Source: Acidobacteriota bacterium (lineage in GTDB: Bacteria > Acidobacteriota > Blastocatellia > Pyrinomonadales > Pyrinomonadaceae). Taken from it: a DNA stretch of 5,286 nucleotides. Below the pieces are notes generated by a model. The model was not told the DNA's origin. It saw nothing but the letters and a program-made list of their open reading frames with translations, and made no database searches. The DNA is taken from NCBI GenBank assembly GCA_024640445.1, contig JAHEEZ010000243.1, positions 1 through 5,286 of the forward strand, in the 5' to 3' direction. A program made the position numbers and the translations under genes. Below, in pieces: positions 5,144-5,286 of the stretch (positions are counted from its first letter, which is position 1; each line of letters begins with the position of its first letter).

Positions 5144-5286
5144 CGATTTCCCTTAGTTTTTCCCTACGACTTCTGCCAAAACTCCAATTTGGAGATGTGC
5201 TTAAAGTCTGGGGCTACTTCGATAACAGACTACCTAAAAACGGGTGTGCTTGCTGTTATTGGCAGGTGACGACGGTACTTTTTTCA

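Overview
The window holds six clearly supported genes, all on the + strand. The DNA is moderately GC-rich (slightly above half by eye), with AT-rich, repetitive gaps. The order is: the 3' part of a tetratricopeptide-repeat (TPR) protein (1-1112), murB (1183-2253), a RimJ/RimL-type GNAT acetyltransferase (2324-2875), purA (3074-4411), a four-helix-bundle protein of the 23S rRNA intervening-sequence family (4535-4885), and tRNA-Lys(UUU) (5025-5100) with its own terminator. The gene content points to a free-living, peptidoglycan-containing bacterium. MurB is of the E. coli-like type I. The mix of genes, weak Shine-Dalgarno signals and repeat-rich gaps would suit Acidobacteriota (Blastocatellia/Pyrinomonadales-like), but this placement is an inference with modest confidence.

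The TPR gene ends at a textbook intrinsic terminator whose T-tract stops only four bases before the murB start codon. murB therefore has almost no room for a leader or ribosome binding site. A 70-bp gap with a perfect TATAAT separates murB from the acetyltransferase. A 198-bp gap follows, containing two palindromic repeats and a segment that can fold into a three-way junction, then purA. The small four-helix-bundle gene sits between purA and the tRNA. The genes do not form one pathway: murB (cell wall), purA (AMP synthesis) and tRNA-Lys are independent housekeeping functions.

The most striking unexplained signal is a set of short arrays with an exact 7-base period in the gaps from 2300 onward: just before the acetyltransferase start, across its stop codon, just before the purA start, across the purA stop codon, just after the four-helix-bundle gene, and just before the tRNA. 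The arrays differ in sequence, but most share a TGA/TTGA-like core. Two of them lie in opposite orientation on either side of the four-helix-bundle gene and form a 28-base inverted repeat with 23 matching positions. No defence system, CRISPR array, transposase or complete mobile element is visible. The last ~140 bases hold nothing I can identify.
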